A stretch of 64,000 nucleotides of DNA from Prostheceraeus crozeri (GCA_907163375.1 CAJQUW010003469.1:248001-312000); one strand, 5' to 3'; numbered from the stretch's first letter, positions 1-12,532 are shown. The notes: generated by a model not told the origin, from the sequence alone. Numbers and translations: made by a program.

Positions 1-312
1 ATTGAAAATATTTAGGCAGTGGCAACATTAGCCTACCACCCATACACCTCCCCCGAGAAATGCTAGTACAAAAATTACCCACGTTCGGCATACTAAGATT
101 GCAGCTCAGATTTATTTAACTGCACATGACTTTCATGAATAGTGTGCGCATGTCATATGTATGATCTACGTAACACTTACGAGTGCGCCACCCCATGTTC
201 TGCTGCCATTGGTTGCCCAAAGTAGGCCGAATAGGAAAGAAGAGCGCTTAGTCTATAAATACGTATGCAGTGTACATGAGATGCATTCAGAAATGAAACT
301 TTTTCTCACTCG
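1..312. other. intergenic flank
   Basis: No coding or repeat signal is recognised here. This is the 3' flank of the TFIIB gene beyond its putative poly(A) signal. Confidence 0.5.
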
Positions 313-318
313 TTTATT
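313..318 (-). promoter_or_regulatory. poly(A) signal of TFIIB
   Basis: The minus strand reads AATAAA about 27 bases past the TFIIB stop codon. This is the canonical animal cleavage/polyadenylation signal, and its closeness predicts a very short 3' UTR. Confidence 0.6.
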
Positions 319-344
319 CACAAACAAAAACCACAATAATTATC

Positions 345-1277
345 TCACTGATTAGGTAACATATCAATAACGGAAGGATTTACAGCATCTTTGGGGAATA
401 AATCATGGGCTTTAGGCCGCATAAGCCGATAAGATAAGGATATTGTTGCCTCAGCAACTCCAGCAATGTCACCGATTTCTTTCTTTTCCTTTTTGTCACC
501 AAATGCCTGAGCTGCCATATAAATAGCCGCAGCAGCTATTGAAACAGGACTTCGTCCGGCAACGAGTTCAATATCAGTTGCCTTCTTAGCAATTTCATTT
601 GCAGCTTTACGTACCGCAGTAGACAATCCGAGATTTGAACAAAATCTTGTCATGAAATCTTCCACTGTAACACTTTGAACATTTGTTTCAAGAGTCTTCA
701 AAATCTTCTTGAACACTTTTCCTATTTCTTTCTTAGATACCCGAGAGACTGCACATACTTCCTTGAATGTTCTGGCAACTCCTTCTTGTCTGGAAGCCAT
801 ATATAGACAAGCAGAAGCTACCGCATCATTACTGCGACCTCTGAGATTTTTTGTTTTGTGAACTTGTTTGAAAATAGCATTTGCTTGATCAGAAACTGAT
901 CTGGGAAGATTAAGTCGTTCAGCCATTTGACCTATTTCGGAAAATGCTTGAATAAGTGTTCTGTCGGAACTGCTAAGATTCCGCTTGTTTTTGTACATAG
1001 GTTTTCCATTATCGTCGTACTGCATAGTATCTCTTGACGTGGATATCATAGTAGATAGTTCACCACCCTCCAACAGCGGATTTTCAGCAGAACCAACACG
1101 AGACATATCTTTGGCATTTTTATCATTGCTGAAAGTCCTCCATTCGGAACCTACGTCGATTACTCTATCGGCTACTACTAGTCCACAGTCTTCACAAACT
1201 AAATCTCCAGCATGATAGTCTTCTATGAGCTTGGCATCTGGATGGTAGCGACAGGTTACTTTGCTGGCAAGACTCAT
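345..1277 (-). CDS. gtf2b: transcription initiation factor IIB (TFIIB), single exon
   Basis: TFIIB binds TBP-DNA and RNA polymerase II in the nucleus, bridging promoter and enzyme and helping to set the start site. The 310-residue frame is full length (human 316). The N-terminal zinc ribbon has ligands C9, H12, C28 and C31. The B-reader/linker block [10 protein letters not shown] starts at residue 43, the core motif SSSDR follows near residue 102, and two cyclin-like repeats fill about 110-200 and 205-300 with [26 protein letters not shown] and [15 protein letters not shown]. In the second repeat [10 protein letters not shown] has serine where most animals have arginine. The ATG lines up with the family start. 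No intron interrupts it and there is no poly-A tract after the stop, so an ordinary intron-poor gene is likelier than a recent retrocopy. The frame is intact throughout. Confidence 0.95.
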   Translation of the reverse strand: MSLASKVTCRYHPDAKLIEDYHAGDLVCEDCGLVVADRVIDVGSEWRTFSNDKNAKDMSRVGSAENPLLEGGELSTMISTSRDTMQYDDNGKPMYKNKRNLSSSDRTLIQAFSEIGQMAERLNLPRSVSDQANAIFKQVHKTKNLRGRSNDAVASACLYMASRQEGVARTFKEVCAVSRVSKKEIGKVFKKILKTLETNVQSVTVEDFMTRFCSNLGLSTAVRKAANEIAKKATDIELVAGRSPVSIAAAAIYMAAQAFGDKKEKKEIGDIAGVAEATISLSYRLMRPKAHDLFPKDAVNPSVIDMLPNQ

Positions 1278-2205
1278 ATTTCACAAATGAAACTCAAGTG
1301 CGATATTTTATATATCCTCTTAAAAGTACATCTGCATGATTTGTTTGTTGCATCAGTCTATCCGTAAATATAGCTCATTTTTTAACTTTTGGTCGGACCA
1401 TGAAGTAAAATGCCTTCATTTATTTTCCTATTGCAGAAAATAAGCAGCATATCTTAATTTTTGTTTTGGAATACTCAGCAATATGTTCCATGACAGCATT
1501 TTGAGAGGAAGGAAGAAGTGGATTGAAAGCTAGCGATAGATTTGAATATCTTGGAAGGAGGAATATAGTCACAAAAGAAAAATTTGTTTTTTCAAGGATA
1601 TTTCGGTAACAAGGATCTTCACAGCTAAATTGACTGCTAGATTTCTTGATTTCGTCATTTAAATCTACAGTGTGCAATGTCAAATCGGAATAGATTGCAT
1701 AGATTACATAATTTTGGAATGTGATATTTGATTTAATTTGAATATTGAATATGAATTCGCATTCCAAAATAATAGACGCCAGTCAGCTGTATTTTGCTTG
1801 TTGAAAAATTGTTTAACTATTCACGTTATCTAAAAAATTCACTCATCTGAGCACGCTGTTATTGATTTCTCAAGAAATGTATCAGTATAAGTATTGCTTT
1901 CATTCATTGAGACGTATTTCATTAACACAAGCATGCCGGGAGATATGATAGCTGAGAATACCGACGATTTGTCTGAATGACACATCTTGAATTAGTGCGA
2001 TGTATCTCCACAACTGGAAATAGTGCAGGACAGGCAGATGTATATTATTGTTTCATATGTAACTGGGATAGCTCGTGTGTATGAGATCTGCAATTTCGAT
2101 ATTCACTACATTCCATTGAAAATTGCACCCATATGCATGTATCGGAAAGTTTTGATGTATAGAATGTCATTGTTTTTTGATCTGACTAGGGGTTGATCAT
2201 TAATT
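1278..2205. other. upstream flank of TFIIB, no gene recognised
   Basis: This is AT-rich sequence that must hold the TFIIB promoter. A minus-strand frame at 1420-1767 (115 codons) has no recognisable domain and reads like chance coding. I see no clear TATA box or repeat. Confidence 0.4.
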
Positions 2206-2207
2206 AT

Positions 2208-2332
2208 AATTCCACCGACAGAAAATTGAGCCGATTTAATTATTTTTGCCGGCAGAATATTCTTCCGACTTCATGAACGACGGTAAAAAACCGTCGAATG
2301 TTTAATCGGTTTGGTTTTCTGCCGGCAGAATT
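2208..2332. repeat. short imperfect palindrome (MITE-like)
   Basis: Left arm ATTCCACCGACAGAAAA plus GCCGATTTAA pairs with the right arm TTAATCGG plus TTTTCTGCCGGCAGAAT. An inner GACGGT/ACCGTC stem adds to the fold. The size and shape suit a miniature inverted-repeat element; no target duplication is evident. Confidence 0.55.
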
Positions 2333-2336
2333 TCAT

Positions 2337-2880
2337 TCAATGAACATCCTCAATAGCTATTCTTATCTGACTCGGTGTTAAACAGCAACTCAATACTACG
2401 AAAGTACCCTTGTTGTAATATTTCCGGTGAAGACAGTGCATGACATGAATTTGCCTGAATTCGCAGATCACTGTGTCTTCAGACAATATATTCATTAATT
2501 TCTCTATTTGGACTGACAATTGCACTATGTTGTCCAACTCCAGTAGTATCAGGCTCAGCATATAAAGTTCGTCCCAACAGGAGCATGTCCATCTCACGCG
2601 TTTGAATTTGTTGCATAAGTAAGAAAAAAATGTCTGCTGTTTGTGATATTTTGTTGGCAATTCCATTGAAAAGGGAATTTGGTAATCTGTAAAACAAACA
2701 CAATCCAAAACGTGTGTGACTTGTTTGCGTTTTGTTGTTCACCGAGAACAGGAAGAGGTAAACTAGGATTATCGCTACCTTCTCCATTGTGAAGATGATT
2801 TGGATAAGCACAAAGTCATCACGCACATCATTCGACTCAACAGTTGGAGGTCTATCATCAATCGCGGTTTCGATCTAGTA
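2337..2880 (-). other. unrecognised coding-like stretch
   Basis: Two overlapping minus-strand frames (2337-2708 and 2479-2826) are open for 115-123 codons, but neither shows a family motif. In one frame the reading continues past a stop with reasonable composition, as an old broken gene or transposon piece might. I cannot assign a function. Confidence 0.2.
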
Positions 2881-3098
2881 GAAGACATTCATTTCTCGAT
2901 ACTAGACAAATAATTTTGCGTTGAGTACTTTTACTCCTTGTGAAGGGAAAAGATTCAATTCATTTAGCAACTCATTTGCTGAGCAATCGTCAACGTTCTA
3001 GGAAGTTCACACAGTATTCGATTTTTTGCATTTGTCCGAATAAACGTTAAAAAATGGTTTCAAGCATCACTTTCGAAGTATGATGCATGTTTGAATGG

Positions 3099-4343
3099 CA
3101 GGCTGTCTAGTGCGTCATTTTCTTCATTTTTTCATTTTTTTGGTAACATATCATTTTATTTCATTTTTTTTGCTGCTGTCATTTTTTTCATTTTTTCTTC
3201 GAAATCATGCATTCTTAAATAGATTTTCGTAAATTGCCGACTACTACTTATCCTTAGAGATATCAGCTCCCCACTTTTTGGATTTTATGATTTTCTTGAC
3301 TAATGCACTGAACTCCAGATGTCGTATAACTTGATGGAGAATCATCTAACTTCCGCAACACTCTGTTTTTTGGGCTATTCATTATTTTATGGGTGATTTG
3401 AATAAATCAACGAACCACAGGAAACATCCTATAACAATTAACAATAAATGTAGAGTGTAGACATATTTCATTGTATTTCCCTTCGATGATTTTCTTCCTG
3501 TCATTTCAGTCAGTTAAAAAATACCTGAGGTCAGTATTTGGTTTTTGTTATAAATGCTGCTCGGATGATTCCACTTGAATTAACCAAACATCCACTTGGA
3601 TCTATGTTCTATGGACCAAGTCCGTGTATGCAACACATAAAACAAGAAATGAGAGGACAATTTTGCTTTATTCGTGTAACTTTGTTATCATCGTTCAACA
3701 AGTGTGACTTTGTTATCATCGTTAAATTATTGTGACTTCAATATACAAAATAGTGTTTGAATTAAATACAAAACAATCCATAAAAAAGAGCAGAGATTGG
3801 ATCGAAGCGAAAGTGTGCATTCGAGAAACTTATGAACAATGTTAAAAATCAAAAGAAGATGTGAAGCCATGAACTATATTTGCAATTATTCATGAATTGA
3901 TTGGTTTTGTTATTCTATCACCAATGTCTTTATTTTGACTGGATGTTGAGCATGTACAACTTACGTAGGTAATGTTAAGTGAGACATCGATATCTAAAGA
4001 CGGTTGACAGTGATAGATAATTAATGATGCATTCATTGTATTTATTAAATCTTTACATACGGGTACACGATTTTGATATGTACGATTTTTTTAACCTTAA
4101 GATCTGCAGCGTATAATCTTTTGAATGATGACTGTCGGACATGTTGTTTGGATGGAAATGCTACAGGAGTCAATTAAAAATTTCATTATACTATTGTAAT
4201 GATGAAAGTGATACGCTATATTGTTCGATTCTTAGTGCATACTTTATCATTTCTTTCATTTTTCCGCCCCCAAAATTCATTTTTTTCTTGAAAAATTCGT
4301 CATTTTTTCTCATTTTTTGACTTTCTATTCGGTAGACAGCCTG
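3099..4343. mobile_element. hAT-like MITE with 6-bp target duplication
   Basis: The ends are inverted copies starting CAGGCTGTCTA (3099) and ending TAGACAGCCTG (4343). Immediately outside, GAATGG is present on both sides (3093-3098 and 4344-4349), a perfect 6-bp target duplication. The subterminal regions are rich in TCATTTTTT-type repeats, which resemble hAT transposase-binding repeats. The interior is AT-rich without a transposase, so the element is non-autonomous. Confidence 0.75.
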
Positions 4344-5260
4344 GAATGGTAGATTTTTTTATTCGCATCATTTTGAAGCAGAGATTATGTCATGGCTCGT
4401 GCGCAATAGTTTAGAGTTCCACCATGCAGCGTTTGCTTGCCTTGTGAAAGTGAAGTATCAGGAATTTCACTACATCGTGTTTATCGTCAAGTGTAAGCGG
4501 ACATTTCACATTCAGTTTTGTACTCGAGTTCCTAAGTCTATTACGACTTCTGACTTATCCATCAGCATGTGTAAATGGATTCAGCTTGCAACATTTCTTC
4601 TTTGATTTCTCGTCATCTTTGAACCTTTCGCTATCTTTACATCTCGTTGAATGTCGTTTTTCCAAGACGTTTCACCTGCTTTCATCTCTAAAAGCGTGAG
4701 ACCGGGTATTCGTCGATTATCTTTGTTTCGACGATTGTGAATAACTCATAATAAGTTATCAGTCACGGATTTGAAACATGCTTTTATCTTCTGAAAGAAC
4801 ACTTGATTGATTTGTAGTACCGTTGCTACGTGTGCTTTTGCGTAAGTCGCTTTAGAAACTACTATGTCATTTGCCAATTCGTTGCTTCTGTCCTGATTTC
4901 TGATTGGTCGTTCCTCCAAAGTTACGAAACCTTTAACCCATTAGAGACGGAATTCTTTATTCAATGAAAATAGATCTTCTGTTATCTACGTACCCTACAT
5001 CGATCGCTAAGCATGTTTATAGGAAGACTCGTTGGAATTGTGCTTTTGTGGGCCAACAAAGAACACGTCGCAAGCTCGACGGTTAGGAGTGAGGTCGAAT
5101 AACTCAGACAAGCTGGTTGTTCCATGTTGATCAACGGACAGACTAGAATGGGTAAATTACAATCATGCAATAACTTAGTCATTCGAGTTTTTGGATAGGT
5201 GGTTTTCTGTTGTGAAAGATAGTCTGTTTCTGCCTTGAAATATACTCGTAGCAGTAGGCC
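4344..5260. other. intergenic, no gene recognised
   Basis: Short frames only. Some minus-strand segments (for example 4982-5182) could be further decayed transposase, but no motif is convincing. Confidence 0.3.
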
Positions 5261-5269
5261 TAATTGGTT

Positions 5270-5832
5270 GAAAACTCAAAAATGTGCATTTTTTAGTTCG
5301 AAAATATATATTTTTCCTTTTCAATATGACCTGCTGAGTATGGTAAAGCTCAAAACACGCAACATTGCATTTTTAGATCGAATTTCCGATCTTCCTTTGC
5401 ACATCGGGCACAGACACCCTTTCACATTCTTGTCAATTGGATAATGCTCGATTTTGTCGAATCGTACAGCTTTAGGCCTTCACTTTATGATGACGAAACT
5501 CTACAAGGACGACCAACTGCCGTGCGAAGATCAGCAATTCGGTTCAGAGTATACCACAACAAAACAAGCAAATTCCAGTAAAGTGATTTTTTGATCCCAA
5601 AGATCGTGGTAGTATCGCCATGCATTATTCATCAAAGCATTTAGGATCCAAGAGATAGTGGATAGCACCACTTTCGTGTACGAAAACGGATGCGGTAAGT
5701 CGAGACAGCCTGGTTAAATAGGTCAATTCCACTCATTCTCTTATTGTATTCAGTTATGAGCTCAGGAATCCGATTCTGTAGCCTATTTGCCAAACATTCG
5801 ACGACTTGACTGAGAATGAGTCTATGTTTCAT
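5270..5832 (-). mobile_element. piggyBac transposase C-terminal remnant
   Basis: The minus strand encodes EYNKRMSGIDLFNQAVSTYR followed by RTRKWCYPL, matching the conserved piggyBac block around the last catalytic Asp (YN..M.GVD..DQ). Further on, in another frame, VRFDKIEHYPID and GCLCPMCKGRSE match the Cys-rich C-terminal end of piggyBac transposases. The copy is 5' truncated and frame-shifted between the two blocks, so it is dead. No TTAA-flanked terminal repeats were found. Confidence 0.7.
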
Positions 5833-5849
5833 CTTCGTGTAGCTATCTC

Positions 5850-6540
5850 GATGAATGAAAAAGTAGAACGAAATCGTGCACAGTTATAGATAAAGTCTTT
5901 TACATGAGGATGAACAAAGATTATCAACGTCTCATTTGAATTATGGATATTTGAATAGACTTATCACACAGAAAACCATCGGAGTATGCGCGAAAGGCCA
6001 ACTTTTTTAATCACATCATCAAAACATAATAATGATCTTAGCGTCGAAATGGATATCCGCCAATCTTGTTTTCAACATAGACATCTGATGGTGGTTACAA
6101 TGAGGTGAAATCATGGCGTGCAGTTTGGAAAATCAGAAAACAGCACTATTTGAACACAGAATACTTCTTTCGAAGGTCAATATTCTATCAATTTAGTATT
6201 ACCATTTCAAGCTCACACCTAGACGTCGCGTTTGCGACGTGATGCAAAATAATAAATGTATGTGTGAAACAGCAAGATATTTCTCAAAGTTATCTTTCCC
6301 AAATTTCCTTGTGAGTATCCTTTAGAATAATATTCAATGAAAAAGTCAAATTACTACCTGCATCATTTTTTAAAGTTCCGCATCTACATGACACTCAAAA
6401 TAGGACCATAAAATGTTTAGTATACTACTTATGAAAACCAAGCAAATTTGAAATCATAGCTCTTGAATGTTCGGAGGGGTGGAGCAAGAATCCGGATCTG
6501 TGGTTAGAATGTATTGGGGGGGCGTGATTCTGGCGTATAT
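5850..6540. other. intergenic, no gene recognised
   Basis: AT-rich sequence with no recognised feature. It passes into G-rich sequence near 6530. Confidence 0.4.
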
Positions 6541-7149
6541 GCACCTTATATGCTGGAAGATGAGAGGGTGGGGGGGAGGAGGTGGGGGTTGGGGGATATT
6601 TATAAGATATGCATTTAATAGCAGGTAAGGGTTGTGGTTTGGGATGTGTCCAAAATCATTTTAATAATCACAGCTAGATGTTGTTTAAGAGTAGTGCAAG
6701 AATAAGGTGAGATAAAGGGTGTGTGGGAGGGTGAGGTTAGAATTATATAGTTGAGGGTAATTGTGAGGTTTGATTGGGTGGGGGGTTTGGAGAATTGAGG
6801 GAGGGTGTTGTGGTATTGATAATATGTTTGGGGGAAGAGTAGTGTTTGATGTAAGGAATTGTGAATTTGGGGAATTGGGAGAGGAAGTATATTAGAATTT
6901 GGAGTTGGTTTTAGTGGGGAGGGGTAGGGGTTGAGTGAGGTGGGGGTATATTGTAGTTTATTGAAGTATGTATGTATTTATATGTATGATATAGGGTTGG
7001 TAGGGGAGTGTGAGGAAGGGGTTTTATTATGTTTTAAGGTGTAGTTTTGGGGGAGGATGAGTTTGAGGGTGAGTTGGTATTAGTATTGTGGTTGTTAAGA
7101 TTTAAGTAATATTATAGATGGGGGATTTAGGGAAGTGGTGGATGAGTAA
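6541..7149. other. G-rich, cytosine-depleted tract (no C at all from 6698 to 7149)
   Basis: From about 6541 the plus strand becomes very rich in G and poor in C. From 6698 to 7149 (452 bases) not one C is present, while lines such as 6781-6840 are nearly half G. There are many G runs, including GGGGGGGAGG and GGGGG near 6571-6597, able in principle to form quadruplexes. Normal composition returns abruptly at 7150. No coding sequence is visible in it. Confidence 0.9.
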
Positions 7150-7186
7150 CATCGGTTTTAAATTTATATTTGATGTTTATGATTCT

Positions 7187-7765
7187 CTATGTCGCCACAA
7201 ATGGAGGATCAATTGCCTGTAATACATTTCTTTTTCTCATTCCTAAATGTGGAGAAAATGAGTATGCTGCAATCTTCAGATCATCGGATTCAGAAATACA
7301 CTGCTGTCCAAGAACTTTTGCTTCTTTACTCAAGTCCTTCTCATCAGACAATGTTGAAGTGTCGAGGTCCATTTTCCGAAGTTAATGGAATATCTTGCAT
7401 TTTTCTTAACTTCAGAAGCAGAAGATTGATCTGTCATGCTATCAAGGCTTCCACGCAAATGTTCCCGGAGATCTTACTCACACTTCCACGATTCGACGAT
7501 TAAGCTGTACACACGACTATGCTTCACGACTATATTTACAAGGATGGTGGTAAAGTCTAGCCGAAAGGAAGACGAGTCCATCTACATTCCATGTAGTCTC
7601 TTAATATGAAGTTTCTACATCAATACAGAAGAAGCTAGGAGAATCTCTGTCTGTATTCCTTGGTTTGATCTGAAGGAAGGCCTTTTCAACATCTGCAGTC
7701 AAGTAAAAGGGAAGCGTCGAATTCTAAATAGTATACCAAGCAATGCAGTTAACATGTTTTGGCCG
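7187..7765 (-). mobile_element. BEL/Pao LTR-retrotransposon fossil (reverse transcriptase fragment)
   Basis: Minus-strand translations contain ADVEKAFLQI, then KVLGQQ and KRNVLQAIDPPFV, the order and wording of the BEL/Pao reverse transcriptase core (ADIEKAFLQI, KVLGL.W, KR.VLS.I...FDPLG). Only part of the RT domain remains and no long terminal repeats are visible. It is a truncated, strongly decayed fossil with several breaks, and looks old. It ends close to the LINE that begins near 7785. Confidence 0.65.
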
Positions 7766-7784
7766 GAAAGGAGCACATCATTAA

Positions 7785-9562
7785 ATGAGAGGCCATATCT
7801 ATACGTTAGCAGATGCATTAAGCACGGATCGCACATTGGTCGTGGATTTACTTCACCTCAACAGACAAAGCCGGCTTCTTTGCAAGGAGTTTGAGAAGAA
7901 GTCATCTTTGGACGATGGAGGTAGAATTCCACCTCCAATGCGCGCGCGCACTGATGAGACAGTCCGAAACGTCAGAAAGATCATCGCAGGTCTCGATAGC
8001 TCTAAGTCTAATGGACCAGATGGCATCCCGGTTTCGGTCTTCAAGCATCTCTTACCTGAGCTTTCTCCACTTTTATCCAAACTGTTCAGGAGATGTGTAT
8101 CCACCGGTGAGTTTCCCTCTTGTTGGAAAGTAGCTTCCGTGGTTCAAGTTCCAAAGAAAGGTTCTGACTCATCTCTTCCATCTAGTTACCGTCCTGCTTC
8201 CAATTGCTGGCATGATTTTTGAAGCAGTGATTAACCAACATATTGTTGACTTTCTTGAAACTGAGAACCTTCTTTCAGGAGAACAGTATGACTTCAGGCA
8301 TTCTCGATCAACTGTAGATCCTCTTTCATATGTCACTGAACATGTGAATCGTGTCCTTGACAGACAATGTGAGACAATATCAGTTGCCGTGGATATTTCC
8401 AAGGCTCTCGATAAAGTCTGTCATCAAGGACACCTCAGGAAGCTTGAGTCCTGTGGAGTTGCTGATCAACTGTACAAACCGGCAGATATCTGCGTCTTAG
8501 ATGTCCAAAAGTCTTCCACCAAGGTTGTCAATGCAGGAGTTCCTCAAGGATCAATTTTGGGACCCACTCTTTTTCTCCTATACATCAACGACCTCCCAGA
8601 CTGCCTAGTGAGTAAAATGGTAATGTATGCAGATGACACGACACTCCTCTATTCCAATGAGCGACTTGCTAAGAACACTCAGCAGCGTCAGCAGTTATGC
8701 GACCTTCTTAATGAAGACTTACGCAGGGTCTCAGAATGGGGCGACAATCGGCTTGTTTCCTTCAATCCTTCAAAAACTCAGAGCATTCTGCACTCACGAC
8801 TTAAAAGAAATTACGATAATTATATCATTAAGATGTCAGATAATGGGAATCAGAGAACAAGATTCCATCTCCTTCCTTGGATTGGCTGTTACGAAAGACT
8901 TGTCATGGAAACCGTACATCCAGTCAATCAGCAAGCAGGTAGTCTCTACACACACTGGATACACTGGTAGTCTCTATTAGGCCAGCAGCTGTCTTCCACC
9001 ACAGACTGTCTGCTATCTCTACAAGTCCACTATTCGTCCTCTGATGGAGCACTGCTGTCAACTGTGGGCCGGCGCCCCACAAACCCATCTCAACCTCCTT
9101 GAACGGGTTGAGAAACGTGTCAAGAATCTTATGGGTGAAACACCTTCTAGCAAGTTGCAACCGCTCTCCGTCAGGCGGGATGTTGCTTCACTCAGCCTCT
9201 TCTGTAGGTACTATTTCGGTAGAAGCAGCTCTGAAGTAAATGAGTGCCCAAACCTAAGATCTTCTCCATAAGCACACGCAGAGCTTAGAGCGCTCACATG
9301 CTGTGATACGCTTCAAAATTTTTTTTTGTTCGCGCGGCACAGCTTTGGAATCAGCTTCCTCAGACCACTTTCCCTGACCAATACAATCTTAATACTTTCA
9401 AGAGGCGTGCGAACAGGTTTCTGATGGGCCCGCTTAATCAGATTAGAAGATGTGTTTTTTTCCTTTTATTTATTTGAAATAATACAATTTGCTACTTTTT
9501 GTTGAGTAGCGCCTAGCTTCGTTCATAGCTGTGATAGGGATGAAAATTCTGTAAAAAAAAAA
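7785..9562 (+). mobile_element. CR1/Jockey-type LINE, 5'-truncated, reverse transcriptase
   Basis: The non-LTR reverse transcriptase palm reads in order: LDSSKSNGPDGIPVSVFK (about 8000), VAVDISKALDKV (about 8385), GVPQGSILGPTLFLLYINDL (about 8537) with catalytic YADD at about 8625, then LNEDL..VSEWG, FNPSKTQ, FLGLAVTKDLSW, LLERVEKRVKNLMGE and a conserved C-terminal RAAQLWNQLP (about 9340). It changes frame near 8215, 8840 and 9290 and has a stop near 8978, so it is inactive. The endonuclease domain is missing. The 3' end is a short A-run (9553-9562). Confidence 0.88.
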
Positions 9563-11575
9563 ACAATTACTGTAGACGATGGGCGTATATCGAATAATTT
9601 CACCGATGTTTTTTGACTTTTTTTCATCATAACCAACTTAATGTATTCCATAAGAATTTCTCCGAGTTTCTGTCGAACTTTCTGAAATCAAATGAAGGCT
9701 TGAGGTTTGAGTGAATCTGAGTATCTTCCTCTGCAAACTCTTCTTTTCAAAATTAAAGTGTCCTGATCACAGAATCAAATATTTTGTTAATCAGCTTCGA
9801 TTTGCTAGAAGTGTGGTTAATTCGAAATGGACGGCACATCGAGGAACCTATTAAGTGGGCAAAAAGGAATTCCTAATACCTTACAGAGATAGGAAAAATA
9901 GTCGTGCGTCGCTTGCTGATTAATGTGAGTTCCAGCAAAGTGCTTCGATTCCCAAAATTCCTTCAGATTCGAAGATTTCAGATCATTGCGCACAAGTTTT
10001 CTCCATGATGTTGGCCCGTCCGATCATTATTGAAAAAAGTGGCAGGCGTACAGTTACAGGCGTATTAGTTAACTTGATGATTCTACATGCTCTACTCGGC
10101 ATTTCTCACTGTATAGTGCATACATTGAATCGAAGCCAGGCATCGATGTGTGTTTTGGTGTGTGCGAAGTGATATCACAGCACGCACGCATCTATCACTG
10201 GCTCTGGTGTCCTCTGTTGACAGCTTATTGTTTGCCATTTCCAATAGCAAGTGATACACGAATTATCCATTCGAGAAGGAGCAAGTTGTCTAATTCTGTG
10301 ATGTGCCATTTCGATATTACGGTTAGACATGATTCTTCCTTTCTAGGAAACCGAAGCGCGCGCAGATGAATCTAATTCTGTGGTCCTGATTAACCATAAT
10401 AGATGAAATAATGTTGAATAGAATCATGAATGTTTTGATGCCAAACGGTTGTAATTAGCACTAAATAAAAAATTGTTCGGTGAGCATCAACAGAATATCT
10501 TCAGGTAAAAGAGGAAGTCATTAAGGGGTTAGTGGTGCAATGTAAGCCATTTAAGCATAAAACTTACATGTAGTTTAACATAACTCGAGTAGGGGCTGGC
10601 TACAGTGGATGGTCAAAATGATAGACATTAATAAAATATTGTGAATGAGGATGATGATGACATGCGACAGGTAGAACTGGGGCTACAAACTGCCAATAGC
10701 AACAGAAATTGACCTGACTAGTAGTTTATGCAAAGGTGTGAATACACAAAAGGAATAAAAGGAAGTAATGGCATAGAAAAGTTAGTAGAAAAGAAAGCTT
10801 CGATAACTGTCCATCTCTTTTTTGTTGTGAATAGATGGCTGTAATTTCACGTAAACGGATATTAGTGTTGTCATTTTTATAGGCAAGAATTGAGCACATG
10901 AGATCAGAGTTGTTGATATTCTTAAATGCTCCTTGTAGCGATAGTGAAAGGATCTGATGGTACCATCGATATAATTTTTTTACATTTGTTGCACGTGATT
11001 TTTCTGATCAATGTTTTATTGAAGGGGCAGTTGGTAAGAGTACAATCGTTTGATGGAGAATATCTTCTTGTCTATTGACCATTATTCTTTCTAATGTGAC
11101 TACGTGCATTCCAACCCCTCTGAAATCAAACTCAGAATTGATCAACTCAATGAAAACCGCCAACAACGAAAAGCATTTTTTCCCTACGGTTATAATAATT
11201 GCTCTATGTACAAATTCTCATTGAAGACTCGATCTTAGCAATTATCAGAAAACTTGAAGTCAATATCCTTCGCATGATAGGCATTTCTTTGAATCAGATT
11301 GAAGACTTATTACGTATCGTATTGAGCAATGCATTTTTCCAATTCAAACGTAGCATCTAGCAGCAGATCAAATGATTACCTACAGGAAATTCCTTTTCAG
11401 GTTTGCTGGCTTCTATTTTCGAATCAAATACCGAAAACATGGCATTACGAGCAATTGATGACTAAAAGGGCTCAAAAGATATGTTGATTATTGCCTTGCA
11501 TTAGTTAAGAATGAGAACCAAGCTCTTGAATTTTTTGCAACTATTGAATTCCCCAAAAAACAACAGAAAGACCCT
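9563..11575. other. intergenic, no gene recognised
   Basis: About 2 kb of AT-rich sequence with only short open frames and no recognisable repeats or domains. Confidence 0.4.
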
Positions 11576-11577
11576 AG

Positions 11578-11760
11578 GGCCTTATTAATGAAGATAGCGT
11601 TTGTCTGGCACTACCATAGTGCTAGCCTAGCAACAACCGTTTTAAGAAAGGCAGCAAAAGGCTAGCGCTAAGTTAGCACTATGTCTGAGGGCTAGCGCTA
11701 GGCTGTCGTATTAATGATGATAGTAACTACCCTAGTGCTAGCCTAGCACTACCCAAGCGC
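11578..11760. repeat. small repeat of CTAGC-rich palindromes
   Basis: Two direct copies of TATTAATGA.GATAG followed by TAGTGCTAGCCTAGCA (about 11582-11632 and 11709-11758) flank inverted GGCTAGCGCTA motifs. The structure is a compact nested palindrome typical of a non-autonomous DNA element. Confidence 0.5.
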
Positions 11761-12457
11761 TATGTCCTCAATCTGGGAGATTCCCTAGCAAGGTTGAGAC
11801 CATACTGGATTGAAAATTTAAGTGCAATTTTGAAGGATGCCTAATGTGATGTTTGCAGCATAATAATGTTGATAGCATTGGCTTCAAGATGGTGTACTGC
11901 ATGAAATTTGAATAAGCATATCGAGTTATAGTCCGCTATTATGAAAGTTATTCCATAATTGAATAAATTTTGCGTTAAAATGGAATTTGAACGACACATT
12001 CTGTAGATGCATTGTACTTCTGCATTAGACGTCTTGATAAATGGAATAGATAGTTATTTTCAATATGACGACAACCAACACTCCTATTTATGAATTTAGT
12101 AAATGACAACAAAATAGATTACCATTGATACTAATTAACTGTGTATGGAGTATTGCAACGATTTTGATATTCCATTATTCACTGATATCTTAAGATTTAA
12201 AAGGCTGACATTGCCTAAATATCAAATTATCATGCAGCTGCAGATGTATGATGCTATACGCCTTAGACACGATCTCAGCTGATGGTGAGCCACCACCGGT
12301 TTTCAACGCTTTTTCGAGCTGCAACGAACTTCTCTTTCGTGTCTGTAGTATGCCTATTATAGAACCATAGCATGAAAGGATTCCACTGCGCTTAGATGTT
12401 AATTGTTAGGAATAGCTGTATAATGCCTACTAAAATAATGCGACTGAGACTGCACAT

Positions 12458-12532
12458 TGGCCCGTATGCACAGCCTATACGGGACTAAGAACTCAACTTC
12501 CTAGTCGCGACTAGGCTGTGCATACAGCCCAT
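12458..12532. repeat. hairpin/MITE fragment
   Basis: GCCCGTATGCACAGCCTA pairs with TAGGCTGTGCATACAGCC about 35 bases later, with a further self-complementary CTAGTCGCGACTAG in the loop. Confidence 0.6.

Noticed and set aside
985-1215. Plus-strand frame opposite TFIIB
   Set aside because: Antisense shadow of the conserved TFIIB coding sequence.
4982-5182. More piggyBac transposase (a faint VELA..LLAHKS pattern)
   Set aside because: It lies downstream of the C-terminal block, so the order is wrong, and the similarity is too weak.
6698-7149. Interpretation of the C-free tract as deaminase hypermutation of the neighbouring retroelement
   Set aside because: G content is also strongly raised, which C-to-T change alone would not produce, and no element sequence is recognisable in the tract.
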